The notes beneath the pieces are model-generated. The model ran no database searches. It was not told the origin of the DNA and saw only the letters and a program-made list of their open reading frames with translations. From assembly GCF_019795155.1 (NCBI RefSeq), contig NZ_JAILYN010000029.1:1-60037 (forward strand): 60,037 nt of DNA, in the 5' to 3' direction. Source of the stretch: Marinobacterium arenosum. Lineage in GTDB: Bacteria; Pseudomonadota; Gammaproteobacteria; Pseudomonadales; Balneatricaceae. The stretch's first letter is position 1. Each line of letters begins with the position of its first letter. Of this stretch, positions 25,245 to 42,200 are shown one piece after another. The position numbers were made by a program, and so were the translations under genes.

Positions 25245-25853
25245 TCAACCGTTGGCGATCAGCCCCCGTTGCTGCAGGTAGGCCAGAATCTGCCCGGTGG
25301 TGTCGGCGACGCTCTGGGCCGGGGTGCGCAGATGGAGTTCCGGCTGCAGCGGCGGCTCATAGGGGGAATCGATGCCGGTGAAGCAGGCCAGGTTACCGGC
25401 CCGCGCCTTGCGATACAGGCCCTTGGGGTCGCGTTTTTCGCACAGCGCCAGGGGCGTATCGACAAACACCTCGATAAAGGGGGTATCGCCCGCGCGTTGA
25501 CGGGCCAGCGCCCGTTCCCGTCGAAACGGGGAGATAAACGCGGTGATTGCGATCAGGCCCGCGTCGCTGAACAGCCGGGCGGTCTCCGCCACCCGGCGGA
25601 TGTTTTCGGCCCGCGCCTGCTCGCTGAAGCCCAGGTCCCGGCACAGGCCGTGGCGGACATTGTCGCCATCGAGCAGCATGGCGTGATGGCCACGCTCGAA
25701 CAGCGCCCGGTCCAGCGCGTTCGCCAACGTCGTTTTGCCCGCACCGCTGAGACCGGTAAACCAGAGGATGAACGGCGTCTGACGCTTTTGATCGCTGCGT
25801 TGCGACGGCGTCACGGCCGTGGCTTGCCAGTGAATGTCTTCCGGGACCGTCAT
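25245..25853 (-). CDS. cysC: Adenylylsulfate (APS) kinase
   Basis: The 202-residue protein has a P-loop GLSGAGKTT (34-42), LDGDNVRHGLCRDLGFSEQARAE split across the APS-binding segment, ITAFISPFRRER, and KGLYRKARAGNL. It phosphorylates APS to PAPS, the sulfate donor. A GGGAGA site precedes the ATG. The gene upstream on the same strand is a PAPS-using sulfotransferase, so the pair makes and spends PAPS. No cysD/cysN is nearby, so APS must come from elsewhere in the genome. Confidence 0.95.
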   Translation of the reverse strand: MTVPEDIHWQATAVTPSQRSDQKRQTPFILWFTGLSGAGKTTLANALDRALFERGHHAMLLDGDNVRHGLCRDLGFSEQARAENIRRVAETARLFSDAGLIAITAFISPFRRERALARQRAGDTPFIEVFVDTPLALCEKRDPKGLYRKARAGNLACFTGIDSPYEPPLQPELHLRTPAQSVADTTGQILAYLQQRGLIANG

Positions 25854-25878
25854 TGTGCGTCTCCCTGCGTTTTATTGT

Positions 25879-25902
25879 GTTTTTTTGTTTTTTTGTTTTT
25901 TT
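25879..25902. repeat. (GTTTTTTT)3 octamer repeat
   Basis: Three perfect copies of G followed by seven T lie 26 bp upstream of cysC, between it and the sulfotransferase stop. Runs of seven identical bases are slippage-prone. On the cysC strand the tract is A-rich and could influence transcription or translation of cysC. Confidence 0.85.
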
Positions 25903-25961
25903 GCGTTCAGCGATGGCGCGCACGTCTGCGCGTGCTCGCCCTCTCCGGCGGGTGGTTCAGC

Positions 25962-28628
25962 TCAAACATTGCGGCTCAGCAGCGCCTGCCCATCCGGCAA
26001 GTCGGCAAAATCGGGCAGAGTGACAACATCCGGCCCGTCGGCACCGGTCGGCTCGTCGCGGGCAACCGGGTGCGATCTGTCCAGGGCGTCCGCTTTCTCG
26101 CTCTGGCCGGTCAGACGGTAGGCGCGGGCCAGGTTTTCACGCCAGTCTTGATGCCAGGGGGCCTTGGCGGTCGCCTGCTCCAACAGCTCGATACCCTCCA
26201 ACAGGTGATGCTTGCGCAGATAGATCAGGCCCACCATATAGGTGCAGGCGGCGTGTTCCGGGTTGTGGTGCAGCATCTTCTTGAAGCTCAGCTCGGCGCC
26301 GTCCAGGTCGTCGGCATGGTACAGCGCCATGCCCTCGGTCAGAAACCCCGGCTCGGGCAGGGTGATCATGTCGTCGATCGGGTCCCATTCTATCCGGGCG
26401 TTGGTGCCCTGGATCAGCGGCGCCAGGTATTGTTCATACCGCTTCCATTTCGCCTTGGAGGTTTTGTACACCGGCTGGCGCACCTGCCAGACGCTGGCGG
26501 TTTTCACCGGCCGGTCCAGCTCGTTGAACTTCAGCACCTGCGGTTGCCAGTCCACGCCGATATAGTCCAGCATCCGGCGGGCGCAGCCTTCCAGGTCTTC
26601 GACGACGTCTTCGTAGTTGATCTCCAGAATTTCGCCGGGGAAGGTCTGATGCCAGTGGTGCATCAGCAGGTTGTGATCCGCCAGCTGCTCGCCGATATCG
26701 GTCAGGTCGTAGGCGAAGCCCATGCCGCCGTGCTTGGCCTGGTAATCGGTAAAATAGTTGGACAGCGCGATATCGCGCGGGTCGCGCCGCACCGAGATGA
26801 TCTTCGCGTGGGGAAACAGGAACTTGATCAGGCCGATGTTCTCGAAGTTGTGCGGCAGCTTGTCGACCACGTGCCGGGCTTCGGGCGCATAGTCCTGCAA
26901 CTCCTTCAGGATGCCGTCGGCGATCCCCCGGGTGACCCCCTGGGTCAAGTCGTCGACACAGTCAGGGTAGTGGCGGTCGGAACCGGTATGGCGCTCCCAG
27001 CGCTCCAGCCCTTGAATCCGCTGCGGAATCACCCCCAGCTCGCCGGCGCCGAAAATCTCGCTGTGGCCGGCCAGAATCTGCTCCACCAGGGTGGTGCCGG
27101 AGCGGGGCATGCCGACCACGTACACCGGCAGGGTCGAGTCCGAGCCGTACCCCGGCCGGTGCTCATACAGCGCCCGGCAGAACGCCATACGGATGCGGGC
27201 GCACTGGTTGCGGTGTACGCGGGCGTTGTAGTGCAGAAACTTGCGGCTGGCGTCATTGGCCTGGCGGGCCAGCTCGAACGCCTTGTCATGGTCCTTGCGC
27301 TTCTCCCAGGCGGCGGCCAGCTGAAACAGGATGCTTGAGCGCAGGCTGCCCTCCAGGCTGGGGGTTTTCGCCGCCTGCTCCAGGGCCGCCAGCGTTTCGG
27401 CGTCCTCTGGAAACCGGCGGGCGTTGATCAGCGACAGCTGGCCTTTGATGGGGTCGAGCTGCTGCACCCGCTCGAACAGCGCCACCGCCTCCTCAATCCG
27501 GCCCTGCTGCATTTTCTGCTGGCCCAGGGCGCTGAGCGCGGGCAGGAAGTCGGGGTGTTCGGCCAGTACCGCGTCAAAACGCTGCTGCGCCGTCGCGTAG
27601 CGTTGCGCCTGGCTGTCCACCTGGGCCAGCGCGGTGTTCGCTTGCGCCAGTTGGTAGCGCCGACTGGCATCGTCGTCCGGCAGGGCGCTTGCCAAAGCCA
27701 GCGCTTTCTCGGATGCCTGTTGTGCCAGGACCTCATCGAAGCCCTGTACGCAGGCGCCCGACAGCTGTAGCCAGAGCGCGATGTTGTCTTGGTCCTGACG
27801 CAGTGCCCGCCGCAGCAACTGCACCGCCTGTAGGGTATAGCCCTGTAGCTGGGCCAGCTCGGCCTGCAGCAGGCACAGTTCGGTGCTGTCCGGGGTCTGC
27901 TTCAGGTAGCGGGCAATGACTTCGCTGGCCTGGTCATGATGGTCGGCGGCGGCCAGCTGACGGCCGTACTGGCAGACGGCGTCACTCTGCTGCTCGGCAC
28001 TCAGGCCATCCAGCCACTGTTCCGCCCGTTCGAACTGGCCACCCAGAATCCAGAGGTGCAGTTGCTGGCCGTCCAGCAGCGCTTGTTGCTGGCTCAGGGC
28101 GGCTGGCGGCAGCTTGTCCGTCAGCTCGGCCAGCAGCCTGTATGCCTGCGCCAGCCAGTGCCGGGTTGCCGCCCGGTCATCCAGCTGCAGGCAGAGGGCG
28201 ACCAGGTTGTTCAGCGTCGCCAGTCGGTCGGGCGCCAGTGCAATGGCGCGTTCGAACTGGGCGCGAGCCGCCGTGGTGTCGCCCTGCGACCAGCGGCAGT
28301 AGCCCAGGCGGGCGATCGCCGGCGCGTAATCCGGCTGCTGCGTCAGTGCCTGTTCAAGTTGGGCTTCGGCCTCGGCAAAGCGGCCATGGGTAATCAGAAC
28401 GGCGGCCAGGTCGGTACGTACCGGTGCGGCATAGTCGGCCTGCTGGGCCAGGGCTTGCTCCAGCCATTGGCGGGCGTCGGTGTAGCGATGGGTATGGGTG
28501 CCTGCCAGCGCCAGCAGCGGGAGCCCGTCCGCCGGCGGACGATCACCGCTCAATGGCTGGCATTCGGTCAGCAATTGCTCATACTGCTGGTAATCGGCCA
28601 GCACCCTGAGTCTGTCTATCTGCGTCAT
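25962..28628 (-). CDS. TPR-repeat sulfotransferase
   Basis: The 888-residue protein has about 480 residues of N-terminal TPR helices (units such as LATLNNLVALCLQLDDRAAT), then a Sulfotransfer domain with the PAPS 5'-phosphate loop VYVVGMPRSGTTLVEQIL near 500, and ISVRRDPRDIALSNYF, the 3'-phosphate-binding strand and helix. A C-terminal TPR pair follows. It would transfer sulfate from PAPS to a protein or glycan; TPR-sulfotransferases often act on large polymer or protein acceptors. ATG 28628 is chosen because AAGG lies upstream. It is next to cysC and lies between two giant secreted-protein genes; those products are possible acceptors (inference only). Confidence 0.88.
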   Translation of the reverse strand: MTQIDRLRVLADYQQYEQLLTECQPLSGDRPPADGLPLLALAGTHTHRYTDARQWLEQALAQQADYAAPVRTDLAAVLITHGRFAEAEAQLEQALTQQPDYAPAIARLGYCRWSQGDTTAARAQFERAIALAPDRLATLNNLVALCLQLDDRAATRHWLAQAYRLLAELTDKLPPAALSQQQALLDGQQLHLWILGGQFERAEQWLDGLSAEQQSDAVCQYGRQLAAADHHDQASEVIARYLKQTPDSTELCLLQAELAQLQGYTLQAVQLLRRALRQDQDNIALWLQLSGACVQGFDEVLAQQASEKALALASALPDDDASRRYQLAQANTALAQVDSQAQRYATAQQRFDAVLAEHPDFLPALSALGQQKMQQGRIEEAVALFERVQQLDPIKGQLSLINARRFPEDAETLAALEQAAKTPSLEGSLRSSILFQLAAAWEKRKDHDKAFELARQANDASRKFLHYNARVHRNQCARIRMAFCRALYEHRPGYGSDSTLPVYVVGMPRSGTTLVEQILAGHSEIFGAGELGVIPQRIQGLERWERHTGSDRHYPDCVDDLTQGVTRGIADGILKELQDYAPEARHVVDKLPHNFENIGLIKFLFPHAKIISVRRDPRDIALSNYFTDYQAKHGGMGFAYDLTDIGEQLADHNLLMHHWHQTFPGEILEINYEDVVEDLEGCARRMLDYIGVDWQPQVLKFNELDRPVKTASVWQVRQPVYKTSKAKWKRYEQYLAPLIQGTNARIEWDPIDDMITLPEPGFLTEGMALYHADDLDGAELSFKKMLHHNPEHAACTYMVGLIYLRKHHLLEGIELLEQATAKAPWHQDWRENLARAYRLTGQSEKADALDRSHPVARDEPTGADGPDVVTLPDFADLPDGQALLSRNV

Positions 28629-28641
28629 CTGTTCTGCCTTA

Positions 28642-29166
28642 TTGCAAAAACTGCTCTGTCCTGAAACCCTGGCCACCGCCTGGCGGTGGCTGCTGCAGCA
28701 ACGGCGTCACTTTCCGGCCAATGCCGATAGCTGGCATCTGCGCTTTCACAAAACCCGGCTGCTTGCCGAACTGATCGCCGAGATTGCGGCAAACCGTTAC
28801 CTGTTCTCGCTACTGCAGCGGGTCAGAAAAGCCGACGGCAGCTGAACCGGTTTTTCAGTATCTAGGCTATCAACAACAGCCAAAACCTTGACCGGACGCC
28901 TGGCCAAGGGGATGGAGGGGGTGGGTTATCAACTGAATCACCGAGGCGTCATCGCCCCGGCGACCCGTTGTGTCGAAAAATGCGTGCTGCACTGTCGCCG
29001 GCTTTACGAGCGAGGCCGTTGCCGGGCGGGGGAAAACGCCCGGCAACGGCTGGCGGACTCTGTGGCACGCTGGCGGCGCTGGTTAATCGCCGGCCTGTCG
29101 ACGGATATCCAGGCCCGCCTGGAGCACGCGCTGAGCGGGTACCCGAATCGCTGGCTGCGTCATTGC

Positions 29167-29187
<21 letters not shown>
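28642..29187 (+). pseudogene. Decayed reverse transcriptase (RNA-directed DNA polymerase) gene
   Basis: One frame carries both ends of a group-II-like RT with the middle missing. The N-terminal part has FPANADSWHLRFHKTRL and RYLFSLLQRVRKADGS, then a stop (TGA 28843). After it, KTLTGRLAKGMEGVGYQLNHRG continues in frame, corresponding to the DKTxIGRxxKGFxFLGY region, followed by a thumb-like RLADSVARWRRWLIAGLS. The catalytic YxDD palm is absent. A deletion of several hundred bases plus a stop makes it non-functional. It starts 13 bp from the divergent sulfotransferase start and ends overlapping the 3' end of giant 2. Confidence 0.65.
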
Positions 29188-35379
<6,192 letters not shown>

Positions 35380-35424
35380 CGGTTTCTCTCCTGAAATCCG
35401 TCTACTTAAGGTGATGGAGAGCTT

Positions 35425-35477
35425 TTTAACATAGGGAGGTAAACCCGCTTTAAACGAGCTGTTAACGAGATGTTAAC
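35425..35477 (-). promoter_or_regulatory. Array of 11-bp direct repeats upstream of giant 2
   Basis: Read on the minus strand, four consecutive 11-mers begin GTTAACATCTC, GTTAACAGCTC, GTTTAAAGCGG and GTTTACCTCCC. A fifth GTTAAA follows at 14 bp. Hexamers end exactly at 35477, 35466, 35455 and 35444. Head-to-tail 11-bp phasing is the binding pattern of OmpR/PhoB-type regulators, and the array lies 46-98 bp before the ATG. The same array is at 44156-44208. Confidence 0.75.
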
Positions 35478-35779
35478 GGCGCGAAAAAATTTGGGCATTC
35501 GTCAAAAAATGTTGCCTGCGGCCGTGCGGAGCTGCGTGACCGGCGGTGAGGCGGTGTCGATCCAGGTGTTTTTATCAGTGAAACGACGATGTTTATCCGT
35601 CAGGCGCGGATGGCGGTTTCGGGTTGTCTGCGGGGTTCCCGGCAACAGGGGGGGGGGCACGGATGTAGATCAGGCCGGTCGCCATCCCGATCTTAGAGCT
35701 GGCATAGCCAGTAATATGCTGGCCTCGAGGTCTGCTATGCGGCCTTCGAGGCCGGGGATTTCTATAGGGGTTAATCGAT

Positions 35780-35868
35780 TTACGTATCGACAGAAATACG
35801 GCGGGCCTGGAATTGCTCCATCAGGCTCGTCAGCCGTTGCCGGTCAGCGGTACGGGCGGCGCGTCCTG
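35780..35868 (-). pseudogene. 3' fragment of a hybrid kinase gene
   Basis: The minus strand encodes the last 28 or so residues of a kinase like that at 44504 (ADRQRLTSLMEQFQARRISV, DT, stop). The homology ends abruptly near 35868-35885, where the 3' flank of giant 3 begins. It shows that a kinase gene once stood upstream of giant 2 and was lost by deletion. Confidence 0.8.
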
Positions 35869-35885
35869 CGTGGTTCGGTAATTCG

Positions 35886-36174
35886 GCTATCTGTTCGATG
35901 ACCAACAGTCAGCGGCGGTGGCGCCCGGGTGATGCCCTACAGTCGATTTGCCAGCCTCTGTCGCGCCGGGTAGATGATAGGCAACGTTTATACGCCTGTA
36001 GCAGCGTACTCCGTGCGCGACGAAGCCTATTTCCGGAATGGCAAAGTCTGGCTATGACAGCCGAAGCACAGATAAAGAGCGATATTTCGAAACTTAACAG
36101 CATGGTGCCTCGGGTCGCGGAACCCTATAGTGCAGGGTAAAACGGCAGGGCACCAACTGTGTAGTGGCATAAGA
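35886..36174. other. Intergenic: 3' flank of giant 3 with REP and dispersed repeat
   Basis: No gene is seen. It contains the dispersed element AGCGGCGGTGGCGCCCGGGT (35911-35940) and a REP-like palindrome (35997-36020). It is homologous over about 320 bp, with the region beyond, to the flank of giant 1 at 13250-13575. Confidence 0.75.
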
Positions 36175-36199
36175 AAGGGACGCCGAAAGGGCGCCCCTT
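36175..36199 (-). terminator. Terminator downstream of giant 3
   Basis: AAGGGACGC and GCGCCCCTT form a stem with one mismatch, followed on the minus strand by TTCTTATG. It is homologous to the terminator of giant 1. Between it and the giant 3 stop, 36218-36233 still resembles the last codons of a giant-1-type gene. Confidence 0.6.
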
Positions 36200-36286
36200 A
36201 ATAGACAGCTATTCCGTTTTCAGACTAAAAGCCTTACAGAATAAGTGATGTACCCTCTGCCACGGAGGTTTGTCGCAAGGCCGGCG

Positions 36287-39200
36287 TTACAGGCTGAAAT
36301 CCCACTGCTCGCCCTGCAGGTACTGGCCACTCAGCTCCACCGAGGTGGCGAAGGCGCCGGCGATCTGTTCGATGGTGGAACCACTGGTCAGTTCGCCCAG
36401 CCAGAACGCCTTGCCCTCCGTGTCCGATTCACGACCCAGCACCGCCACATAGAGCTGCTCGAGCTGATCTTCGGTGCTCAGACTGTCGAACTCGACGCCA
36501 CTGCTTTGCTGGTACTCCGCCGAGCGCAGGAACTCCAGTGCGATATAACCCAGCGACAGCCCGTTGGCACTGTCCTGGGTCCACCACTGGAAACCGCCCA
36601 GATCCGCCTGGCGACCGAGCACCTGGCTGTACAGCGTGGCGACCGCCTGCAGCTCGCTGCCGTAGACCGGATTAAAGCTGCCGTCGGCGAAGGTCAGCTG
36701 CTCGATATTGACCAGGGTGTCACTGTCACTGGCGTCGTCCTTGCGAGTAACAGTGACCACGCCGTTGACCTGCACCACCTCGTAGTCGGCCAAGTTGCCA
36801 TCGTAGGTAGCCGTATCGCTGTCGGTACCGCCGTGCAGGGTATCGGCGCCGGCTCCGCCGAACAGGGTGTCGTTGCCGGCCTCGCCGAACAACAGGTCGT
36901 CTCCACCTTCGGAGCCGACGGTATCGTCGCCGGCGCCGCCGTAGAGCTGATCATCATCGGCGCCCAGCACGATATCCTGGCTGCCGGCACCGGCGAACAC
37001 CGTATTCGAGCCGCTGCCGCCGCGGATGACCGTGCCTTCGCCTACCACCACGGCAAACTCGACGTCTTCGAGCTGCAACTGGGTGCCGCTCGGCAGGCTG
37101 CGGGTGTCGATCACCAGCGCCGCCCGGCTGTCGTCGTTGCCGTTGCTTCCGGTGGTCTGGCTGTTGCCGCTGACCACGATCGGGCTGTCCGGCGCGCTGT
37201 CGCCACTGGTGGTCAAGGTGAGCTTGTTGACCCAGAGATTTTCCTCCTGCAGGGTCTCCAAGAAGCGCTGGCCGCCCTGCAGCATATCGCCCTTGTCAGC
37301 CGCTTCGAGGGTGTCGTCGGCGGTTTCATCGATATAGCGGATCAGGTCGGCGACGCTGTCCTGGGCTGTTTTGGCCTGGTCATTGCCTTCGGCTGTAATC
37401 CCCACCCCTGTCGGTATAGCCACCTTCAGGGCCGCGTTACCATCACTCTCCTGTCGCAACGGAATATCGGCCTTGTCGCCGTTGTCGGTATTGTTGTCCT
37501 CCTGCCGATCGGTGGTGACCGGATCGATGGTCACCGTACTGGAGGTGGTGCCGTCGGTATTGGTGGTGGTATTTTTCTTGACCGTTACGCCGTCGATGGT
37601 GTCGTTGGTGGTGGTGCCGGTGTTGCCGCCTCCGCTCGACGGTACATACCAGCTCAGCGTGGTGCTGGCGGCCTGGCTGGTGCCTCCCTCCTCATCTTCC
37701 AGTATGAAGCTGAAGCTGCGGGTACTCTTGTCCGGTGTCTCTGTATTGGTGTTTTCGTAGCTGATGTTCTGCAGCAATGCGCTGATCGCGGTATCGTTGG
37801 CGTCATCAAAGAAAATGACCAGGTCATCGCCATTTGTGCCGCCGGTATAGCTGCCGATGGGGTCACCACCATAAGTGACATCACCTTCAATCAGACCGAT
37901 TTGGCCCTCTTCGTAGCCTTCGTTGTTGATCGACAGCACATCCTCGCCGTCAACGCCGCCGCTGCTGATACTGACGGTCAAGGAGCCGGCGTTATAGCCG
38001 CTACTGTCGGCATCGCTGACCGCGGCATCAGCCCCCTTGTCCAGCAGCACCGCGCCACTGCCGGCCTTATAGTTGCTGACTTTGTCGCCGCTGAGGTGAC
38101 TGATTACCGGCGGGCTGCTCTGCACCGTTACGCTCGGTTCCAGCGCCACCGACGTTGCGCCATCACCGTCGCTGAGGGTGACGTTCAGATTCACCGTACC
38201 GGCGCTGGTCGCACTGAACTTCAGATTCTGCAGTAGGGTCTGCAGATTGGCCGGGGTAGCATCGCCGTTCAGGCTGATGGTCAGATCATGACCACCCTGG
38301 CCGTCGTTGGTGCTAACCGTACCGATGGCGGTACCGCCGACGTAGATATTGTCACCGGCGGTCAGACTGCCATCGGCGGATTCACTGTCGGTTCCGGCGG
38401 TAACATGGGTACCGTCAACGCTGAGCGCACCGTTATAGCCAAAGCCATCATTATTGGTAATGGCCAGTGTGCCGCCATCGAAATCCGTGCTGTCGGCATC
38501 GGTCACGATGGCATTGCTGCCGCTGTCGAGCGCTACCGCCTCGCCCAGCGCCACGACCGTGATGTTATCCAGGCCACTGATTGTCGGTGCGTCGTTGGCC
38601 GCCGTGATGCTCACGGTGGTGCTGCCGCTGGCGGCGAGCGCGCCGCCGGTGCCCTGGGCACCGCTGTTGCCGTCGTCGAAGGTCCAGTCGATCTGGACCG
38701 AGGCGGGCGGCGCATCGGAGCTGTTGCTGTAGGCGATGGATCGCATCGCCTCGTTCACCAGAGTCTGGGTGGCGTTGCCGTTGAAGCCGAGTGTCAGGGT
38801 GCCGCTGGAGTTGGCGCTGACCGTGCCGATGACGGTGCCCGACAGGCTCAGGTCGCCGCCTTCGCTCAGAGCGGCCAAGTTGCCGGTGGCGGAGAACTGG
38901 TCGTCGGCGTTGGCGCCGCCGTTACGTGCCAGCGTCAGGGTGGCGCCGTCATAGTTGTCGGCCGCCGCCAGTTCCGCATCGTTGATCACCACATCGGCAT
39001 CCAGCACCACCGCCGCGCCATCTTCGGTAAAGGCCGGTGTGGCGTCGAGTGAGCTGACCGGCCCGAAGCTGGTGTCCAGGCTACCGTCGCTGTTGTAGCG
39101 CACCAGGGCGATATCTTCGTTGCCCCAGCCTCCGACCAGGATCTTGCCGTCGGACAGGACGGTAACACTCTCGCCACCGTCATAGCTCGTTGCGAAGTCC

Positions 39201-42200
39201 GTGGTCACCTTGCCGTCGCTGCCGAACGTGGTATCGAGGCTGCCGTCGCTGTTGTAGCGCACCAGCGCAACATCGTTACGATTGCTACCGTTCCAGGCCC
39301 TGCCCGCCAGGAGGATCTTGCCGTCGGACTGGACGGTAACGCTACGGCCCTGGTCATTGCCCTCTGCGAAGTCCGTGGTCACCTTGCCGTCGCTGTTGAA
39401 GGTGGTGTCCAGGCTGCCGTCGCTGTTGTGGCGCACCAGCGCGAAATCGTAGTAGTTGGTCCTAAAAGTACCGGTCATGCCGCCGACCAGGATCTTGCCG
39501 TCTGACTGGACGGTAACGCTCGAGCCAGAGTCGTTGTCCGCGCCGAAGTCCGTGGTGAGCTTGCCGTCGCTATCGAACGTGGTGTCGAGGCTGCCGTCGT
39601 TGTTGTAGCGCACCAGCGCGAAATCGTAACCGCTGCCGGTATAGGACCTCCCCGCCAGCAGGATCTTGCCGTCGGGCTGGACGGTATGGCTCCAGACCTG
39701 GTCAGAGGTTGATGCGAAGTCCGTGGTGAGCTTGCCGTCGCCGTCGAACGTGGTGTCGAGGGTACCGTCGCTGTTGTAGCGCGCCAGCGCGAAATCGTCG
39801 GTGCTGCCGTTATAGGCAGTCCCCGCCAGCAGAATCTTGCCGTCGGACTGGACGGTAACGCCCCAGCCTTGTTCATAACCCGGTCCGAAGTCCGTAGTCA
39901 CCTTGCCGTCGCCGTCGAACGTGCTGTCGAGGCTGCCGTCGCTGTTGTAGCGCACCAGCGCGAAATCGCTGTCGTCGCTGCCATTATCGGCAACGCCGCC
40001 GACCAGGATCTTGCCGTCGGACTGGACGGTAACGCTCTGGCCATAGTCAAAGCCCGCTCCGAAGTCCGTGGTGAGCTTGCCGTCGCCGTCGAACGTGGTG
40101 TCGAGGGTACCGTCGCTGTTGTAGCGCACCAGAGCGAAATCGCTGTCGTTGTAGTCGTCACTATAGGCATATCCGCCGACCAGAATCTTGCCATCGGCCT
40201 GAACGGCAACGCTCCAGCCAATGTCGTCGTCCGCTGCGATATCCGTGGTCACCTTGCCGTCGCCAACGGAGAAGCTGGGCGCGTCGTTAACGGCATTGAC
40301 CGTGACGGTGGCGGTTGTTGCCGGGCCGGTATGGCCGTCGGTATCGCGACCGGTAAAGGTGATGGTGCGGTCGGCGGCATTCGGGTCGTGCGAGCTGTTA
40401 CTGAAGGTCGCTTGCCGAATCAGCGCCAGGTAATCCGCCTGGGTGGCGGTACCCGACAGGGTGATCTGGCTGCTGGCGTTCTCGGTGATGGTGATGCCGT
40501 TGACGGCCTCGCCATCGTTGTGCGAACCGATCTTCAACAGGTCGCCAGTCTGGGCGTTGGTCAGCTGAATCACCAGCTGATCGAGATCGGTACTGTCGGT
40601 ATCGGTCAGGGCGGCGTCGGCATCCGCCAGGGCAACCGCGCTGCCGCCTTCGGTGAACGCGGTGCTGAAGCCGGTGCCCGATTCGCTGCCGTCCAGATCG
40701 ATAACGGGTGCCTTCACCACGTCGATGGTGCTGGTGGCCGTGTTCGAGTCGCCGTCTCCATCGTTCACGGTGACCGTCAGGGTGCGGTTGCCGGTGGTGA
40801 TGTCGGCAGCAGCCGTGCTGTTGTGGTAGAGGACCGATTCGATCACTGCCTGGTAGTCGGCTTTGCTCGCCGTGCCCGACAGGTCGATACGGGTGGCCGA
40901 TGTATAGGCGATACTGATGCCGTTGCTGGTGTCCGGGCTGCCGCTGATGGTGATCGATTCATTGACGCCATCCTGAACGCCGTTCAGGCTGATAACCGCC
41001 GATTCGATATCGCTGTCATCGACATCGGTGATGGTGAAGTCGCTGTCGACCACCGCCACGGCGCTGCCGCTGGCGGCGAAGCTGGTGGCGAAATCGGTGC
41101 CGCCGGCACCGGAGCTGTTGTCGGCATCCAGGCTGAGTGTCGGCAGGTCGTTGACGGCATTGATAGTCAGCGAAACCGTATCCGTGGCGCTCGAGAAGGC
41201 GGTGCCGCTGCTGGTGTCCACGCCGGTGTCGCCGTTGTTGCCGCTGCTTTGGTCCCAGGCTTTGAAGGTGAGGGCATCGTTAATGGTGCCGTTAACATCG
41301 GCATCCGGCTTGAAGTACACCCAGGTATTGGCGTCGGCGGCGAGCAGCAGGGCGCTGCTGCTGGAAACGGTGCCGGTCAGCTCGGTCCAGTTGGCGCCGC
41401 TGTCGGTGGAATAGTACAGGGTGCCCTGTGCGGCAACGGCGGTGACCGCGATACCGAAGCTGTCGCCCTCGGCATCGCTGACGTTATCCAGGCTGCCGCC
41501 GCTGTTGATCAGCGTCGACACCAGCGTGGCGTTGACGATCGAGTCGTTGGTTGGCGCGGCCAGGTCTTCGTTGATGGCGGGCAACGCCGGTGATGCGGAG
41601 GCGTTCAGTACCGGGGCATCGTTCACCGCCGTGATGCTCACGGTGGTGCTGCCACCCGTGGCGCGCGCGCCGCCGGTGCCCTGGGCGCCGCTGTTGCCGT
41701 CGTTGAAGGTCCAGTCGATCTGGACCGAGGCGGGCGGCGTATCGGAGCTGTTGCTGTAGGCGATGGAGCGCATCGCCTCATTTACCAGAGCCTGGGTGGC
41801 GTTGCCGTTGAAGCTAAGTGCCAGGGTGCCGCCCGAGTGGGTGCTGACCGTGCCGATGACGGTGCCCGACAGGGTCAGGTCGCTGCCTTCGCTCAGGGGG
41901 GCCAGGTTACCGGTGGCGGAGAACTGGTCCTCGGCGCTGGCGCCGCCGTTACGTGCCAGCGTCAGGGTGGCGCCGTCATAGTTGTCGGCCGCCGCCAGTT
42001 CCGCATCGCTGATCGCCACATCGGCGTCCAGCACTACCGCCGTGCCATCCTCGGTAAAGGCCGGCGTGCCGTCGAGGGTGTAGACCGGACCGAAACTGGT
42101 GTCCAGGCTGCCGTCGCTGTTGTAGCGCACCAGCGCGAAATCGTCGTTGCTGCCATTATAGGCATAGCCCGACACCAGGATCTTGCCGTCGGACTGGACG

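Larger units (their letters stand above)
35400..35885. repeat. About 480-bp direct repeat, copy 1 (matches 44130-44590)
   Basis: From the operator array through the 3' end of a kinase gene, this segment closely matches 44130-44590 in the same orientation. Shared strings include CGGCCGTGCGGAGCTGCGTG, AATATGCTGGCCTCGAGGTC and ACGTATCGACAGAAATACGG. A run of ten G (35648-35657) here replaces a five-G run in the other copy. Confidence 0.88.

Noticed and set aside
25879-25902. Rho-independent terminator based on the T-runs
   Set aside because: No stem precedes the T-runs on the plus strand, and on the coding (minus) strand the tract is A-rich.
25149-27338. A 729-codon plus-strand frame opposite cysC and the sulfotransferase
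   Set aside because: Both minus-strand genes have full catalytic motifs; this frame has none.
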